Notes under the pieces: generated by a model
Told to the model about the DNA's origin: nothing
Seen by the model: the letters and a program-made list of their open reading frames with translations, nothing else
The model's database searches: none
Translations under genes and position numbers: made by a program
In this document: one piece after another, positions 17,764 to 31,500 of the stretch
Layout: the number at the start of each line of letters is the position of its first letter
How positions within the stretch are numbered: position 1 is the first letter of the stretch
Assembly: GCA_017644185.1 (NCBI GenBank)
Contig: JAEPMA010000011.1
Coordinates: 53,345-117,344, forward strand
From: Rhodospirillales bacterium
GTDB taxonomy: Bacteria; Pseudomonadota; Alphaproteobacteria; Rhodospirillales; Casp-alpha2
Direction of reading: 5' to 3'
DNA length: 64,000 nt

Positions 17764-18372
17764 ATGACCGTGCTCACCGTCGACTATTACTTCACCCTGG
17801 TATCGCCCTGGACCTATATCGGGGACGCGCTTTTCAAACAGATCGCCGACAAGCACGGGGCCACCATCCGGCACGTCCCGGTCAACATGGGCCGGGTGTT
17901 CGAAGCCACGGGTGGGCTCCCGCTCGCGAAGCGTTCGGATGCGCGCAAGGCGCTCCGGATGCAGGAATTGAAGCGCTGGCGCGAATACCGCAATGTGCCG
18001 CTTAACCTGGAACCGGCGTACTTCCCCGCTTCCGATAAGCTGGCCGCCGGGATGGTCATCGCCGCCCAGGAAACCGGCCATGACGTTTACGAGTTCTGTC
18101 ACGCCATCCTGCGCGCCGTGTGGGCCGAGGAACGGAACATCGCCGACGAGGAAACGATGCTCGAAATCGCGAACGCGTGCGGTCTCGACGGGAAGCTTTT
18201 GGCGACCGCCGCCGTCAGCCCGTCGGTCGAACAGAAATGGGAAGCCAACACCGAAGACGCGATCAAGCGTAACGTCATGGGGGCACCGTTCTATATCATC
18301 GGCGAAGAGACCCTCTGGGGCCAGGACAGGTTGGAATTCGTCGACCGGATTCTCGCCGCCGCCAAGGGCTGA
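17764..18372 (+). CDS. DsbA-family 2-hydroxychromene-2-carboxylate isomerase-like protein
   Basis: A thioredoxin-fold protein of the HCCA isomerase/GST-kappa group, about 200 aa. The active-site serine position is in LVSPWTYIG (Ser14) in place of a DsbA cysteine pair. A helical insertion (about 45-165) is followed by the conserved GAPFYIIGEETLWGQDRL near the C-terminus, which carries the cis-Pro. It probably performs a glutathione-dependent isomerisation in aromatic catabolism, but no such pathway genes are nearby. The start is ambiguous: GGGAGG abuts the ATG at 17764 with no spacing but is 6 nt from the GTG at 17770, so GTG may be the true start. Confidence 0.82.
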   Translation: MTVLTVDYYFTLVSPWTYIGDALFKQIADKHGATIRHVPVNMGRVFEATGGLPLAKRSDARKALRMQELKRWREYRNVPLNLEPAYFPASDKLAAGMVIAAQETGHDVYEFCHAILRAVWAEERNIADEETMLEIANACGLDGKLLATAAVSPSVEQKWEANTEDAIKRNVMGAPFYIIGEETLWGQDRLEFVDRILAAAKG

Positions 18373-18375
18373 GGT

Positions 18376-19500
18376 TTACTGCAAATCCGGCGGTAAGCTG
18401 ATCGTCCGCGCGATTTCGTCGGACTTGAAGCCGACTGCGCGGGGCCGGAACACCCCCGGCAGCGTGGTCACGCCGGACACTTCCTCGATCACGCCGTCGA
18501 GCCGCAACCAATGTAGAATGTTGCCGGACGTCAGCTCGATGACGAGCAGACCGCACGTCGCTTCCACATCGCTGTTCCGAAGGTGCGTGTGAATATCCAA
18601 CCCAGCAAAGGCGTCACCTTCGGGAGGCCTGGAAACGCAGGCAACGGCAAAGTTTCCGATGATAGTCATCCCGGTCAGGAAACCGGGGCAGCGCACCACG
18701 GCTTCGAATTTGCCGTTCTTGGGGTCGACCCGTCCCAGATACCCGGTTCCCGCTTCCTGCAACCACAATGTGCGGCCGTGCATACGCGGCGCCCGCGGCA
18801 TGGAGAGGCCCTCGCAAATGACTTCCCCGCTCATGATGTGAATGACGACACCGCTGTCTTTCAGGGATTTCTTCCATCCCCCCGCTTCGTCGGTCCGCGC
18901 CGTCGCGGTGGCGAATGCGGGGCGGCCGTCGTGCAGGGCGACCCCCGAAAGATGACAGCGGTCCTCGGCAACGTAGGCGGAAATGAAATCCGGCTTCCAG
19001 ACGGGGTTAAAACTGTAATCGCGGCTGAGGTAGGCCAGACAGTTGAATCTCGAATTCACGAAGACGAGCCGTCCATCCCCGTCGATCATCATTTCCGGAC
19101 AATCGATGTCACCGGTGACATGGGATGCTTTCGGGACGTAGACCGCGTCATATCCATCCGCGCGTTCACCCGCATTCAAGGCGTTCTCGAACCGCCAGAT
19201 CTGCCAGTCCGAAGACACGTACAGGGACTTACCGTCGGCAACGATCCCCTTGCAGCGCGGGATCGTCCGCTCTGCAATGGATAACTCGCCCTCCGCCGTC
19301 GGCCCGACGAGAAACATTTTTGAGGTCTGCGCTGACGTGAACGCCAAGCTGATGCCCTGCCCGGCCAGCCAAGGCACCAGGTACTGCGATCCGGCGAGGG
19401 ACAACGCAGGGGTATCATCCTTCTTCTCACCCTTGCCCTTGGCGGCGGCCTTCTTGGGGGCGTCTTTTGGCTTGGCGGCGGTTTTCGTGGTTGATGACAT
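18376..19500 (-). CDS. TIGR03032-family (DUF4915-like) protein linked to the giant gene
   Basis: A 374-residue protein with a Lys/Ala-rich tail (about 1-28) and then a body matching the uncharacterised TIGR03032 family: short repeated strand units typical of a beta-propeller, with HLSGVALHDGRPAFATA, a SGEVICEGLSMPRAPRMHG stretch and ends such as PGVFRPRAVG. No signal peptide is seen; the positively charged tail is not followed by a hydrophobic core. The start codon is only 5 bp after the stop of the 9,810-codon gene, with little ribosome site of its own, so it is very likely co-transcribed and translationally coupled. A role in making, modifying or regulating the giant protein is inference. 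Confidence 0.8.
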   Translation of the reverse strand: MSSTTKTAAKPKDAPKKAAAKGKGEKKDDTPALSLAGSQYLVPWLAGQGISLAFTSAQTSKMFLVGPTAEGELSIAERTIPRCKGIVADGKSLYVSSDWQIWRFENALNAGERADGYDAVYVPKASHVTGDIDCPEMMIDGDGRLVFVNSRFNCLAYLSRDYSFNPVWKPDFISAYVAEDRCHLSGVALHDGRPAFATATARTDEAGGWKKSLKDSGVVIHIMSGEVICEGLSMPRAPRMHGRTLWLQEAGTGYLGRVDPKNGKFEAVVRCPGFLTGMTIIGNFAVACVSRPPEGDAFAGLDIHTHLRNSDVEATCGLLVIELTSGNILHWLRLDGVIEEVSGVTTLPGVFRPRAVGFKSDEIARTISLPPDLQ

Positions 19501-19505
19501 CGGGA

Positions 19506-22500
19506 TCAGGCCAATTGCCCCTGCCCCGGATCGGCGACATTCTGGACGGCGACGGAAGCGTATGAATCCTCGCTATCATAAACGGTGTAGCCGCCGTCGA
19601 TCGCTTCTTGCGGCTGTTCTTCGCGGACGACCCAATTGCCGACAAGATTAACCTCGTCATCCTCGTCTCTGGAGATCACCAGCATGTTCGCCTCACCCAC
19701 CAGCCTGTCGATCGCCTCGCCGATATCCAGCACGGTCGAGAAGTCGATGTCCAGCACGTTGAGCATGCCGTTATCCATATCGATGTGTTCGATACCGGTA
19801 ACAAGACCATCTGCGATCGCCGTGAAATCGAGATCGAAGTTGCCGTCGAGATAAAGGGTGTCCTGACCCGCTCCACCGTCGATGCGGTCGAAATCATTGC
19901 CGCCGATGATCAGGCGGTCGTTCCCGGCGCCGCCGATCAGCACGTCCGCACCGCCGTCTCCACCGTCGATCACATCGTTGTCCGCCGTGCCGACGAGCGT
20001 ATCCGCGCCTGGCGTGCCCGTGGCTTCCCCATCGTCTAGGAAGTCGCCGCCATAGATGACGTAAACCGCATCGTCATCCAGCGAGCCTGCGATCAGATCG
20101 CTGTAACCGTCACCGTTGATGTCGGTGCCGCTAACCCCCTCACCGCCGCCGAGCGTGAAGGAGAAGCCCTGCTCGCCGATATCGTTAAGATCGACCGTGG
20201 CGCCGAAATCGTCACTGCCGAACAGCACGTAGCCGATATCGTTATCGGTATCGGTCACGGCGATGTCGCCGATCCCGTCACCGTTCATATCGCCGATCGC
20301 CGCATAGGTCCCGTGGTTCGAACCGGCGTCATAGTCGATGCGGAAACCGTCCGTGGCGGTCAGGCTCGCGAGCTCAATCGTGGCGGTGCTGCTCCAATCC
20401 GATTTCCCGTAAACGACATAGGCTTTCCCACCAAGCGGCGCACCGATCAGGATGTCGTCCAGACCATCCCCGTTGACGTCACCGGCGGACGATGCCGTAC
20501 CCGCCAAGTCGCCCGCATTCGCACCTTTAAGCCTGACGAAAGTCGTGCCGTCCGGGGTGCCGGAAAGGTTGAAATCGGGCCCCTGGTTGCTGCTGGAGCC
20601 GAACACCAGGAAGCTCTCGCCCGCGTTCCCGGTGCCGTCCGGGTCCGCGTTCGGATTTCCGACCAGCAGATCGTCCAAGCCGTCGCCGTTGAAGTCGCCA
20701 CTGATCGTTGCGGTTGCCGTGCCGTCGGCACTGCCGATCCCGGCGGACGCCGTGAAGCCCACGGTCCCGTCCCCCCCATTCGAACCATAAAGCTCGCCAA
20801 TATCGATCTTGCCGTCGACGACACCATCCAGTGCATCCGCCGCCGCCAGCTTGGCGCCGTAGATAACGTAGGCCGTCCCCTGGTCATTCCCCGCAAGGGG
20901 GGCCGCGATCCCGATATCATCATGGCCGTCCCCGTCGACGTCGCCGCTCGAAACCCCCTTTCCAAGCTGATCCTGGAGTTCATAACCGATGATCGAATAC
21001 CCGTCCGAGCCGTCCAGAGCCGAAATATCGATGGTGCCGGCCGCGGCCATCGTCGCGGAACCGAAGACCACACTCACCCGGCCGGCATTGAGATTTGCCC
21101 CATCATCGTAGTCCAGATCGCCGACCACGATATCGGCGTAGCCGTCGTTGTTGATATCGCCCGATGCGATAGCCAGCTCGTTATAGCCGGTACCCGTCAG
21201 GCGGATTGCCTCGCCGTCCGTCACCGCCTGCGCGATATCGAAATTCGCATCCAGTTTGGCGCCCGTCCCGAAGACCACGTACGTCGGCGAATAGGTCGCG
21301 GTGCCGTTGTTCTCGTCCATGCTGTAGGCGAAATCGACAAAGCCATCACCGTTCATGTCGCCGAGCGCGGTCACGCTGATTCCCGTGGTGTCGAGCCCCG
21401 GATTCTCCGTCGCGATGGTGAAGCCGTTCGCCCCGTCCAGGTCGGCCGTGATGTCGGACGCGGCCTGCTCGATATAGATCTTGGCGCCCGTTGTCGTATG
21501 CGTTTGCACGCTGAACGACCGCGTTTCACCGTCGAGGGTGAGAGTTTGGACGGTCGCCGTGCCCCAGCCCGACCCGATGTCGATGGCGCCGCCGAAATCG
21601 TTCCGCGTCACGACCAGGGTGTCGTCGGTTCCCGTCAGGGCGTTGGTGCCGTTCGTGATCGAGATCACGTCGTCGCCGTCGAGGGTCAGCGCCCCGAAGC
21701 CGAGGTCGAGCCGCTCGAAGCCGTCGATGCTGTCGTTACGGACAACCGACATATCCAGTCCGTTATAGGCGAGCAGCGTATCCGTCCCATCGCCACCGTC
21801 GATGTAACTGAAGTCGTTGTCCGTCACTTCGATACGGTCATTCCCCGCACCGCCCAGCAGCAGGTCTTCGCCCCCTTCGCCATAAAGGATGTCATCCCCG
21901 TCCCCGCCATATGCGTAATCCGCACCCGACGAACCGTTCAGAATATCGGTGCCGCTGGTGGGTGAGAGCGCATTCGCGACGGCTGTCAGCGAGACCAGAC
22001 CGAAGCTGGTATCGACATCGAGATCGAGCAGCGTCGTGCCGTCACCTTCAAGCCCCTGGATCGCGTCGAAATAGGACGCTGCCGGCGCGGTCGCGAAGCT
22101 GACCACGTTGAACACGTCGCCGACGGCGGGTTCGAAACCGGAGATGAAATGGGCGCTGAGCGAACCGTTCATCGTCATCTGGCCGGTGACCGTCAGGGTG
22201 TCAGAAACCGCGCTGCCGTTATTCCCGACATCGAAGACGATCTCGCTGGTATCCGTGGCCGTCATATCGCCGATCACCTGAAGATTGTCGACGGTCGCGA
22301 CCGTGATCCCGGCGATGTCGATCGTGCCGTCGTTCTGGAAGACGGTGCCGCTCGCCGAGAAATCGAGCGTGCCGGTGCCTGTGATCCAGCCGTTTTCAAG
22401 ATTGGTGAAGTCGTCCGTCCCCTTGAACGCCAGCACCGCCCCGTTGGCGAGTGTCAGCGTGCCCGCGTTCGTATGCACCGGCGTGCCGGCCGCATTTACG

Positions 22501-25500
22501 TTGACGTCGCGTTCGATGTTCATCTGCCCCTGATTATTGATGAACGCGTTGATGGTGAACGTGGTGGATGCCGCCGCCCCGCTTTGCGTCACTGTGAACG
22601 TGCCGTGGTTGTTCAACTCGCCGCCACCGGAAACGTTGAATGCCGCGAGCGAGGTGGAACTGTCGGTTTCGTTAAAGGTCATCGTACCGAAATTGTTCAC
22701 GGTATCGCCGAAATCCATGGTGTGCGTAGTGGCACCCAAGGTTGCGTCAAATACGCCGCCTTCCATGTTGGTGAACTTTCCGAAGATATCGAAGTGCTTG
22801 TCCGACGTAATCGTTCCGTAATTGACGATATCGACCGTACTCTCGAAATCTAAGGTAGATATATTAAGCGTCGCGCCCGGCCCGACCGTCAACGTCACAG
22901 GTTCGCCGTCATGCGACACCACCGACACCGCGCTGCCGAGAAGCAGTTCCGGCATATCTGCCGTGTACGTGAACGCGCCGTCGATCCTGAGTTCGTTACC
23001 GGTGTCGAAATCGAGAATGCCGTCCCCGGTCAGCACGGTATCCGGGCCGACGATAATACTCTCGACGTTCGAGCCGCCGCCGACCGTCAGTATTGCACCG
23101 GAGGCAATATCGATTACCCCGTTACGTGTATCGACGGTCAGTGGCTCCGCCGCAGTGCCCCGAAGCCAGCCGTTAACGTCGACATCGATTAATCCGTTGT
23201 TCGTCAGGTTCCCACGAATATAACGGGGTCCGGAGGCACCGCTGCTGTCGAACTGGATCGTTCCCTCGTTCAGTAACGTGGCATTCGGGATATCGATTTC
23301 GAGCGTGTTGGTCGAGGTGCCGCTGAGCAGGATCAGGCCCGCGTTAACGACACTCCGTCCTGTCAGATCGATATCGTTATTGCCGAGCGCATTGATCTGC
23401 AGCGTGCCGTCCGGCGTGATGTAGACGTCGTTCGATACCGTGCTGCCGGTACCGGTGACCGTCGCAGAGCCGGCGATCTCGATCTGCCCGCTACCGTTGA
23501 TCGTCGCCGCGTTCCCCAGCGTCGTCGTGCCGCCCAGGACAAGCGTGGTGTCGACCGTCCGCGTCGTGGCGCCGGTAATCACCGTCGTGCCCAGCGAACT
23601 GACGATACCGTCGGTCCCGATCGAGCCCTCAAGGAAGTTGAACGTCCCGGCGGCGCCGATTTCCAGGCTGCCGCGTCCCCAAAGATCGCCACTGAGCGAG
23701 AACGAGCCGCCGGAAATCGTCGACGTGATGGGTTGCGCGAGCTCGAGCGCCGCGCCACTTGCGACCGCGAAATCGTCCGGGCCCGAATTGTCCATACCCG
23801 CCACGGTCATGATGTCGAGCGGATAACCGCCGGTCGTCAGCATCGGTGGGTTTGACGTATCGCCGATGACGATCTTGGTATATTCGTCCGGCAAGCCATC
23901 CGACCAGTTGCTGGCATCCGACACGTCGTCGCCGACGGAACCGTTCCAGGTCGTCGTGCCGTACGTCGCCGTCGTCACCGTCATGTAGTCGACACCGCCG
24001 TTTGCATCGGTGACCTTGACCGTGAACTGGTCCGATCCCGTATACCCGCCGGCCGGCAGGAATGTATAGGTACCGTCGGCATTCACCGTCACGCCGCCGT
24101 TGTTCGCATCGGTTTCGAGCGAATATGTCAACGCATCGCCATCCGCGTCGAAGGCGTTCAGACGGCCGTGATAGGTCGTTGATTCCGGCACCACGGCGAG
24201 ATTTCGGTCGATCCAGTCGACCCCGCCATGAAGTGCCCCGTCGATACCGTTCTGTGTCAGGTCATGGGCGGCGCGGTCCGAACCGTCCGTTAAAGGCCAG
24301 TAGCCGACCAGCCCCTGTTCCCCGCCGACCAGCGAATGGCTCAGGCCGTCGGCGATTTCCGCCGGTGTGCGAACATCGTTCCACACCCGGAAATCGGCGA
24401 TCTGACCGTCGAAGAAATGCTGCATACCGCCGTTGACGCCGATGAACAGATCACCGTCTTCGCCGCCCGTCGGCTGAGTGGGATAGGAAATCGGGCTGCC
24501 GACGGCCACACCGTCGACGTAAAGGGTGATCGTCTGCGCCGATGCATCGCGGGTCAGCGCAACATGCGACCACGTGCCCGTCGTGATGCCGGTCGACGTG
24601 AAGGCGGCGGGTGATGCGTCGACGCCTTCGCCGCTTTCCTGCACCCACTGCACGTTGCCGCCGGTGGTGATGTAGAGTTCGTAAAGTGAATTGTTCGGCC
24701 CGTCATCGAGGGTGGTCGTCTCGCCGGAGAAGCTGAACACCCGGCCGCCGCTAAAGCTATCCGGATTGACCCAGAACTCGACCGTCATATCCCCTTCAAG
24801 CGCGAGCGGGTTATCCCCCTCCCCTTCGTATTCGGCTTTCACATAACCGGTCGCACCATCGAACGTCATACCGGCCGCGTTGCCGGGGATCGGCGGCAAT
24901 ATCGGGAAATCAATCGTGTTGTACGCCGTGCCGGTATGTCCGTTGCCGGTCGCATCCATGATCTGATCCGTCAGCAACTGCGAATTGTCGAGCGGCCAGT
25001 ACCCTTCGACCGGATGCGCCGTCGCCGGGACACGGCCTAGCATCTCGGCATTGACCTCGGCTTGATTCAGGCTGGTATTCCACATGCGCAGTTCGGAAAG
25101 CGCACCTTCAAGCCCATAACCGGAACCGGGCGACAGATCGTCACCGGAATTCCCGGCATAGAGCGTGCCGAACCGCCCGTTCAGGTCGATCCCACTCGCA
25201 TCGGCGGAACCTGCAAGCTCACCATCCACATAAACATTCAAGTCGGTCCCGTCATAGCTGACGGCATAGTGCGACCACTCGCCGTAACTGAACTGATCGG
25301 AAAGCGTGATCGACACCGGCGTCGAGCCGTCGCTGATCAGGACCGTCAATTCCCCTTCGGCGCCGAGCGTCATCTCGATCAGGTTGTTGCCTGCGCCGTC
25401 GCCGGTGTTGACCTCCAAAAGCCGGTTGGGGCTGCTCGAGGTCTCGACATTCCCCCAGAAGCTGAAGGCGAATTCTTCTTGTTCGAGCGTGTGGGAACCG

Positions 25501-28500
25501 AGTTCCGCGTAAGACCCAAGCCCCCCTGCGAACAGCATGGCGCCCGGCTGCGGCCGGTTAAGCGGCAGGGTCGGGTCTTCGTCCGTGACCAAAGCGCCGG
25601 CCGGCACCGTCACGTCCGGACCGCCCATGACGTCGGTCAGGGTCGTGCCGGCCGATTCATCCGCACGCCAGTACGAAATCAACGGCGAACCGTCATTAAC
25701 ATCGATCACCTTGTTCATGTACTCGGTGATCTGACTACCCGTCCGGACCTCGTTCCAGTAACGGACTTCGTCGAAATCGCCAACCAGTCCGGCACCGCTG
25801 GTGCCCGATCCAAACGTCAGGTCGCCGCTGGTGCTTGTGAATGACTGGTTGCCGGCCGTACCGGCCTGCCCGTCGACGATCACATTGAAATCGTCCGTCG
25901 CACTGTCAAAGGTGAAGGCGACGTGGTGCCATTCGCCGTCCAATACGTTTACGGCAGGCCCTGTCGCCTCGGTACCCTGCACGAACCCGTTCAACCCGCC
26001 CGACGCGTTGAAGGCAACGCCGTATTCGTGGGTGCCCCCGGGCACCGAGAAAAGAATATCCCCGTCATCGTGCGATCCGTCTGCGCGGAACCATGTTTCG
26101 ATCGTGAAGTCTTCCGGGGTGGTCGACGCCGCACCCGTCATCGTGACGGTTTCGGTGTCTTGCAAGCTGACATGCGCACCACCGTCGTAGGCGTCGATCT
26201 TCGGCGCGTCGTTGTGGTTGTTATCGACCTCGAACGTAATTTCCTTTTCGACGAAAAGACCATCGGAATCCGTCGCGCGGATCGTAAACCGGTCTTCGCC
26301 GATAAAGCCCCGCACGGGTTCGTAAGAAAACGCGCCGGTGCTGGCGTCCACGGTCAGCTCACCGAAGTGCGTGTCGGAAACCACCGAGAACGTGAACGTT
26401 TCGCCCGCATCGTTGTCCGAAACGCCGATATCGCCGCGCAACAATCCGCCTTCGAGCACGAACGTCTGGTCCGCATAGATTTCCGGTCCGGTATCGACCC
26501 ATGAAAGGGCGCCATCGAATGCCCCATGGTGGTCGCCGCCGGAAATATCCTGGACGGTGCTGCCAGTGCCTTCATCGAGCGGCCAATAACCGAGCACGAA
26601 ATCAGCACTTGGATCGAGCGTGCCATTCATTTCGGCCTGGACTTGCGCTTCGTTGAGGGCGCCGCTCCAGAGACCGACATTGCTGATCACCCCGGCGAAT
26701 TCCTCGACGACCTCGGGTGTCGAATTGACACTGGAGCCGATCCGAAGCGGCTCATCGATGTTGAACGACGGCGTCACGGTATTTGCGACCGTGCCGACCG
26801 AAACCCCGTTGACGAAGAACGTGGCGTCGTAATCGCTGTCGATCGAAACGGCCACATGCGCCCATTGGCCCGCTTTCAGGCTCACACCTGCATCAGCCAA
26901 TGCCGACGCCGAGATATCAAGGTCTTCCTGGCCGAAATACGTCAGCCGCAGACCGTCATCGTTCAGCGCGAACGAGAAGCCGTCCAGGGTGCTATCCGCT
27001 TCCTGGGCGATGATGCGTTGCACGCCGCTCAAGTCATCGGGCTTGATCCAGGCACCCATGGTGAAGTCCGACGTCAGTTGGAAATCCGCCGAATGCGGAA
27101 TCTGGATGCCGGTATCGTTGCCATCGAAGTAGAGGCCGTCACCGGTCGGCACTTCGAGAAGCGCGGTCTCGGTGATCGACGCGCCATTCTGAAGGGTGCC
27201 GTCGTTAAGGGTGGGCGAAATATCCTTCACCGTGCCATCGGCGTCGGCGTCCAGCTTCCAGGCGCCGACCAGACCCGGTTCCGCACCAGTCAGGTCGGTC
27301 AGAAGATTATCGGCGATCTCGGCTTGCGTGCGGATATCGCTCCAGATACGGACGTCGGCGATATCGCCTTTGAAGTTCTGCGGATGAGAGCCGTCATCGT
27401 CATAGTCGCCGATCATCACCGGCGAGCCATCGCCCGCAACTGAACCTTGCGTGCCTGTGTGGATCAGCACCCCATCCAGATAGAGGCTGGATGCGTTGGT
27501 CCCCGGCTGCATGGTCATGGCAGCGTGGTGCCATTCCCCGTCACGCAGATCCGGACCGACGCCGTTGGGCGGCGTGATGAACGAACTGCCGGCGGCGCCG
27601 AACAACTGCCCGGTCGCTTCGGTGAAGCCGAGCGAGAACACATTGCCGTTACCCGTCGTCGGTTTCGTCACCAGCCGGTGATAAGACGCCCCTGCTTCCT
27701 GAACGACCTCGGCCCGGAACCAGACTTCAACCGAGAGTGTCGTCGTCTCGTAAGCGGCATTGTCCGGGATGGCGATGTTGTCACCCGTGGCGCCGACGAT
27801 CCCATCGAACGACGCGTGTTTGGAAACGTGTGCCGCGACCGCATTCCGGTCGAGCACATCGGATACGAACTCGGCACCGTTCTGCAACGTGCCGTCATTC
27901 CCCGCCGATGCACTGTCGACCGCCGTCACACCGGAGGCGTCGTCCAGCTTGAAGTACCCGACGAGACCCTGCTCACCGCTGGTGAATTCGGTCGCTCTGT
28001 TATCAGAAATCTCGGCTGCCGTCCGGACATCGTTCCATATCCTGACATCTGCGATATCGCCTTTGAAGTTCTGCGGATAATCCCCGTCGTCGTCGAAATC
28101 GCCGATCATGAACGGCTGCGACGAGCTGGGTGCCGGCACAAGCAATCCCAGGCCGCTGTTTTCGACCTCGACACCGTCGAGATAGAGCCTGGTATTCCCG
28201 ACCCCGATAATGCCGGACTCGATGACCAGAGCGGCGTGGTGCCACTCACCGTCGCGCATGTTGACCGCCTCGGTGAGGTTCGTCCCCCCACCGGTACCGT
28301 TGAGATAACCGTCGCCATCGAGATACAGACTGTATTCCCCGGCGGCGCCGCCGTCGGTTTCCTTGCCGATGATGCGCTGGAACCCGGTCCCCGTCGGATC
28401 GGCGCGGAACCACGTTTCAATCGTGATATTCGTCGCGCTCTGGTTGGCGTTGTTTGCAACGATGATGTTGTCGTCCGTGCCGTCGAACGTGGTGTAGCGC

Positions 28501-31500
28501 GACAGGTGCCCGGCGACGTCGCTGACCGTCGTCGACGTCGGGACGGCATCGGCGCCGTTCCCGGTGAGATCGACATAAGACCCGTCGGCGTTCTTTTCGT
28601 CGAAGTCCCAATACCCAACGAGTTCGCTGGCCTGTTCGATCTCGGCGTCGTTGAACTTGCGCTGGTAGTTGGCGGCGATTTCGTCCGCCGTGCGCGTGCC
28701 GTTCCAGACCCGGACCTCGTCCATCAGGCCTTCGTAATCGCTGGTTAGATCGAGTCCGCCAAACAGGAGCTGGCTGTCTGTCCCGCCCGCGGCTTCACCC
28801 GAATACTCGATGGTCTCGATAAGTTCGCCGTTGACGTAGAAACTCACCTCGCCCAAGTCGGTGTCGCGGACGGCGGCAACGTGCGCCCATTCGCCCGCGG
28901 AGATCGTACCCGCCCCGGTCGTCGGCACGACGTTGTTGAGCCCCGCATCCTCGTGGAAGAAACGGAGTTCCCCACCCGCCTGCATTTCGAGTCCGTAAAG
29001 GACGTTACCCTCGAGCGTTTCCTGCGCCGTCCCGAAGGTCAGCAGATGCGCGTTCTTGAGGGTCGACGGATTGATCCACATTTCGACCGTGACATCGCCC
29101 GTGATGGCAAGTTGATCACTGTCGCCGCGACCGGCCGCGAGAGCGTCCTGACCGGCGAACTGCAGCACCGTCTCGTGTGCCGAAACACCCAGGATTTCCG
29201 GCGCATCGACCTGATCCCCGACACTGATCGTGTAGGTCTGCGTGCGCGACGCACCGTTGGCATCGGTAACCTTTGCCGTGAACGTGTCGGTGCTGGAGAA
29301 CTCTTCATCCGGGACATACTGGAACGTGCCGTCGGCCAGGATCGAGAGTTGACCGTTATTGGGTCCGCTCACCAGGGACCACGTCAGCGCATCGCCTTCC
29401 GCGTCCGTCGCCTTGAGGATGCCGATCAGCGGCGTGTCTTCGTTCGTGCTCAGTTCGGTGCCGAAGATTTCCGGCGCGGTGGTGACGCTCGTCGCGCCGG
29501 TGATTGTGCCGTTATTACCGTGGCCCGAGAAATCGATGGCGGACCCCGTGCCCGACGGATCGTCGAGACGCCAGTTCCCGACAAGCCCTGGTTGCGGCTG
29601 CTGCAGGTTACCGAAATTATCGCCGCCGATCTCGGACGGATCGCGGACGTGATCCCAGACCCGAACATCCGACAGCATGCCGTTCCAGCCGTTGTAGGTG
29701 GAGCCGGATGTATCGGTATCGCCGATCAGAAGATTGCTGACGGCCGTCAACGAGCCGGGTGACGCCTCGATGTTTGCCGAACCGCCGTTCACCCCGTTCA
29801 CATAGAACGTCGCCTCACCGTCGCGGTCGGCGGTCACGGCGACATGGACCCATCGCCCTGCCGGGATCGTCGCCGTTGAGAAGACGTTGCTGGTGTTCCC
29901 TTCGGCGTCTTCCATCGCCAGTTCCAGCGTATCGCCCGAACTGACGCCGAGCATCCATCCCTTAAAGGCGGAATCCCGGTTGTCGATGATTACGTTCTCG
30001 GTACCCGTCGTTGTCCTGTAGACCCAGGCTTCGATGCTGAAGTCGTCGGTGCCGGTCGAGAGTTCATCGTTGTCGAGGACCACGATCTTGTCGGATCCGT
30101 TGAATTGCATCGCCTGCACCGGCGGGATGATGACGCTCGGTTCGGCATTGTCGCCGACCGACAAGGCACCCAGATGGGCATCGAAACCGTTGCCCGTCTG
30201 ATCGGCGATGGTTCCCGTCGACGGGTCGTACTGATCGGTTTCGAACTGCCAGTAAGCCGTCAATCCCGGCTCGCTGCCGGTCAGTTCGGTGTTCGTGGTG
30301 TCGGCGACCTCGTCGGCGCTGAGCGCCTTGTTCCAGATTCTGACTTCGTCGACCGACGTATCGGCAAATCCGGTATCGGCGATTGTCTTACCGATCAGAA
30401 GCGGATCGGGGCTGGAGATATCCCACCCCGACGGGTCGTTGTCGCGGCCCGCGGTCTGCGACCATCCGGTCGCGTTGCCGTCGAAATAGGCGTCGAAGGA
30501 CCCCGTGTCGCGGTTGAGCGTGAAAGTAACCTCGTGCCAGCCATCGACCCCGCTCAGGTCGTAACGAAGCTCGGCTTTTTCCGATGCGTCGACACCACCG
30601 TTGCCCATCCGGACATAGAGGTACCCGCTCTCGATGAAGATGTTCCAACCTTCGATGCTGGACGTGTCGTTCCCCTTGCTGATCAACGACTGCAATGTCG
30701 CGGTGTCGCGGAAATCCGCCATGATCTGGACGGAGAAACTGCCCTCGCCGGGGTTGAGTTCCTGATCGTGCGGCACCTGAACGTAGTCGTCGACACCGTC
30801 GAGCTGGATGACCCCGGATGCCGCCTGCGCGCCCAGGATTTCAGGGGCGTCGTTCTCGGCCTCGACCGAGACGTTGATCCTGCGGGTCACGGTCGAACTG
30901 CCGTCCGACACCCGAACCTCGAAGTTGTCCGCACCCGAATAGTTACCCGCCGGAGTGTAGACAAACGTCCCGTCCGCGTTCAGATCCAACGAACCGTGAT
31001 CCGCGCCCTTGGTGATCGAGAACGTCAGCGCCCCCGTATCCACGTCCGTCGCCACGACCGAGCCGTAGACCGCCATGTCTTCGTCCGTGGTGAACTGATA
31101 GCTGTAGACCGGCGCCGCCCCGTCGATGAACGCCGGATCACCGACGGTCGCGCCGTCGTTGTTGCCGGTGCTGTCGATTACCGTGTCGCCGGCTTCCGTG
31201 GCGCCCACGGCATCGTTCAGGCGCCAGTTACCGACAAGGTTCGGCGTATTTGCGTCGACGTACCCCGTCATGCCGTCGCGGATCTGGTCGATCGTCCGCA
31301 CGTCATCCCAGACGCGGGCGTCGGCAATGCTGCCTTCCCATCCCTGTTCGACGCCGGCATTGAAGCGCCCGATGGCGACCGTGCCTTCGCTGACTTCCGG
31401 ATGGAAGCTGGACGTCTGCTCGCCCACGAGGTTGCCGTCGACGTACATCTTGAAGGTCATCGTGTCGGCGTCGTACGTGGCGGCGACATGGTGGTTCAGG

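Noticed and set aside
20313..21965. A 550-codon plus-strand open frame antisense to the giant gene
   Set aside because: It lies wholly inside FG-GAP and RTX coding sequence; its translation has no domain and is rich in Arg, Val and Asp, as expected from the opposite strand of GC-rich Gly/Asp codons.
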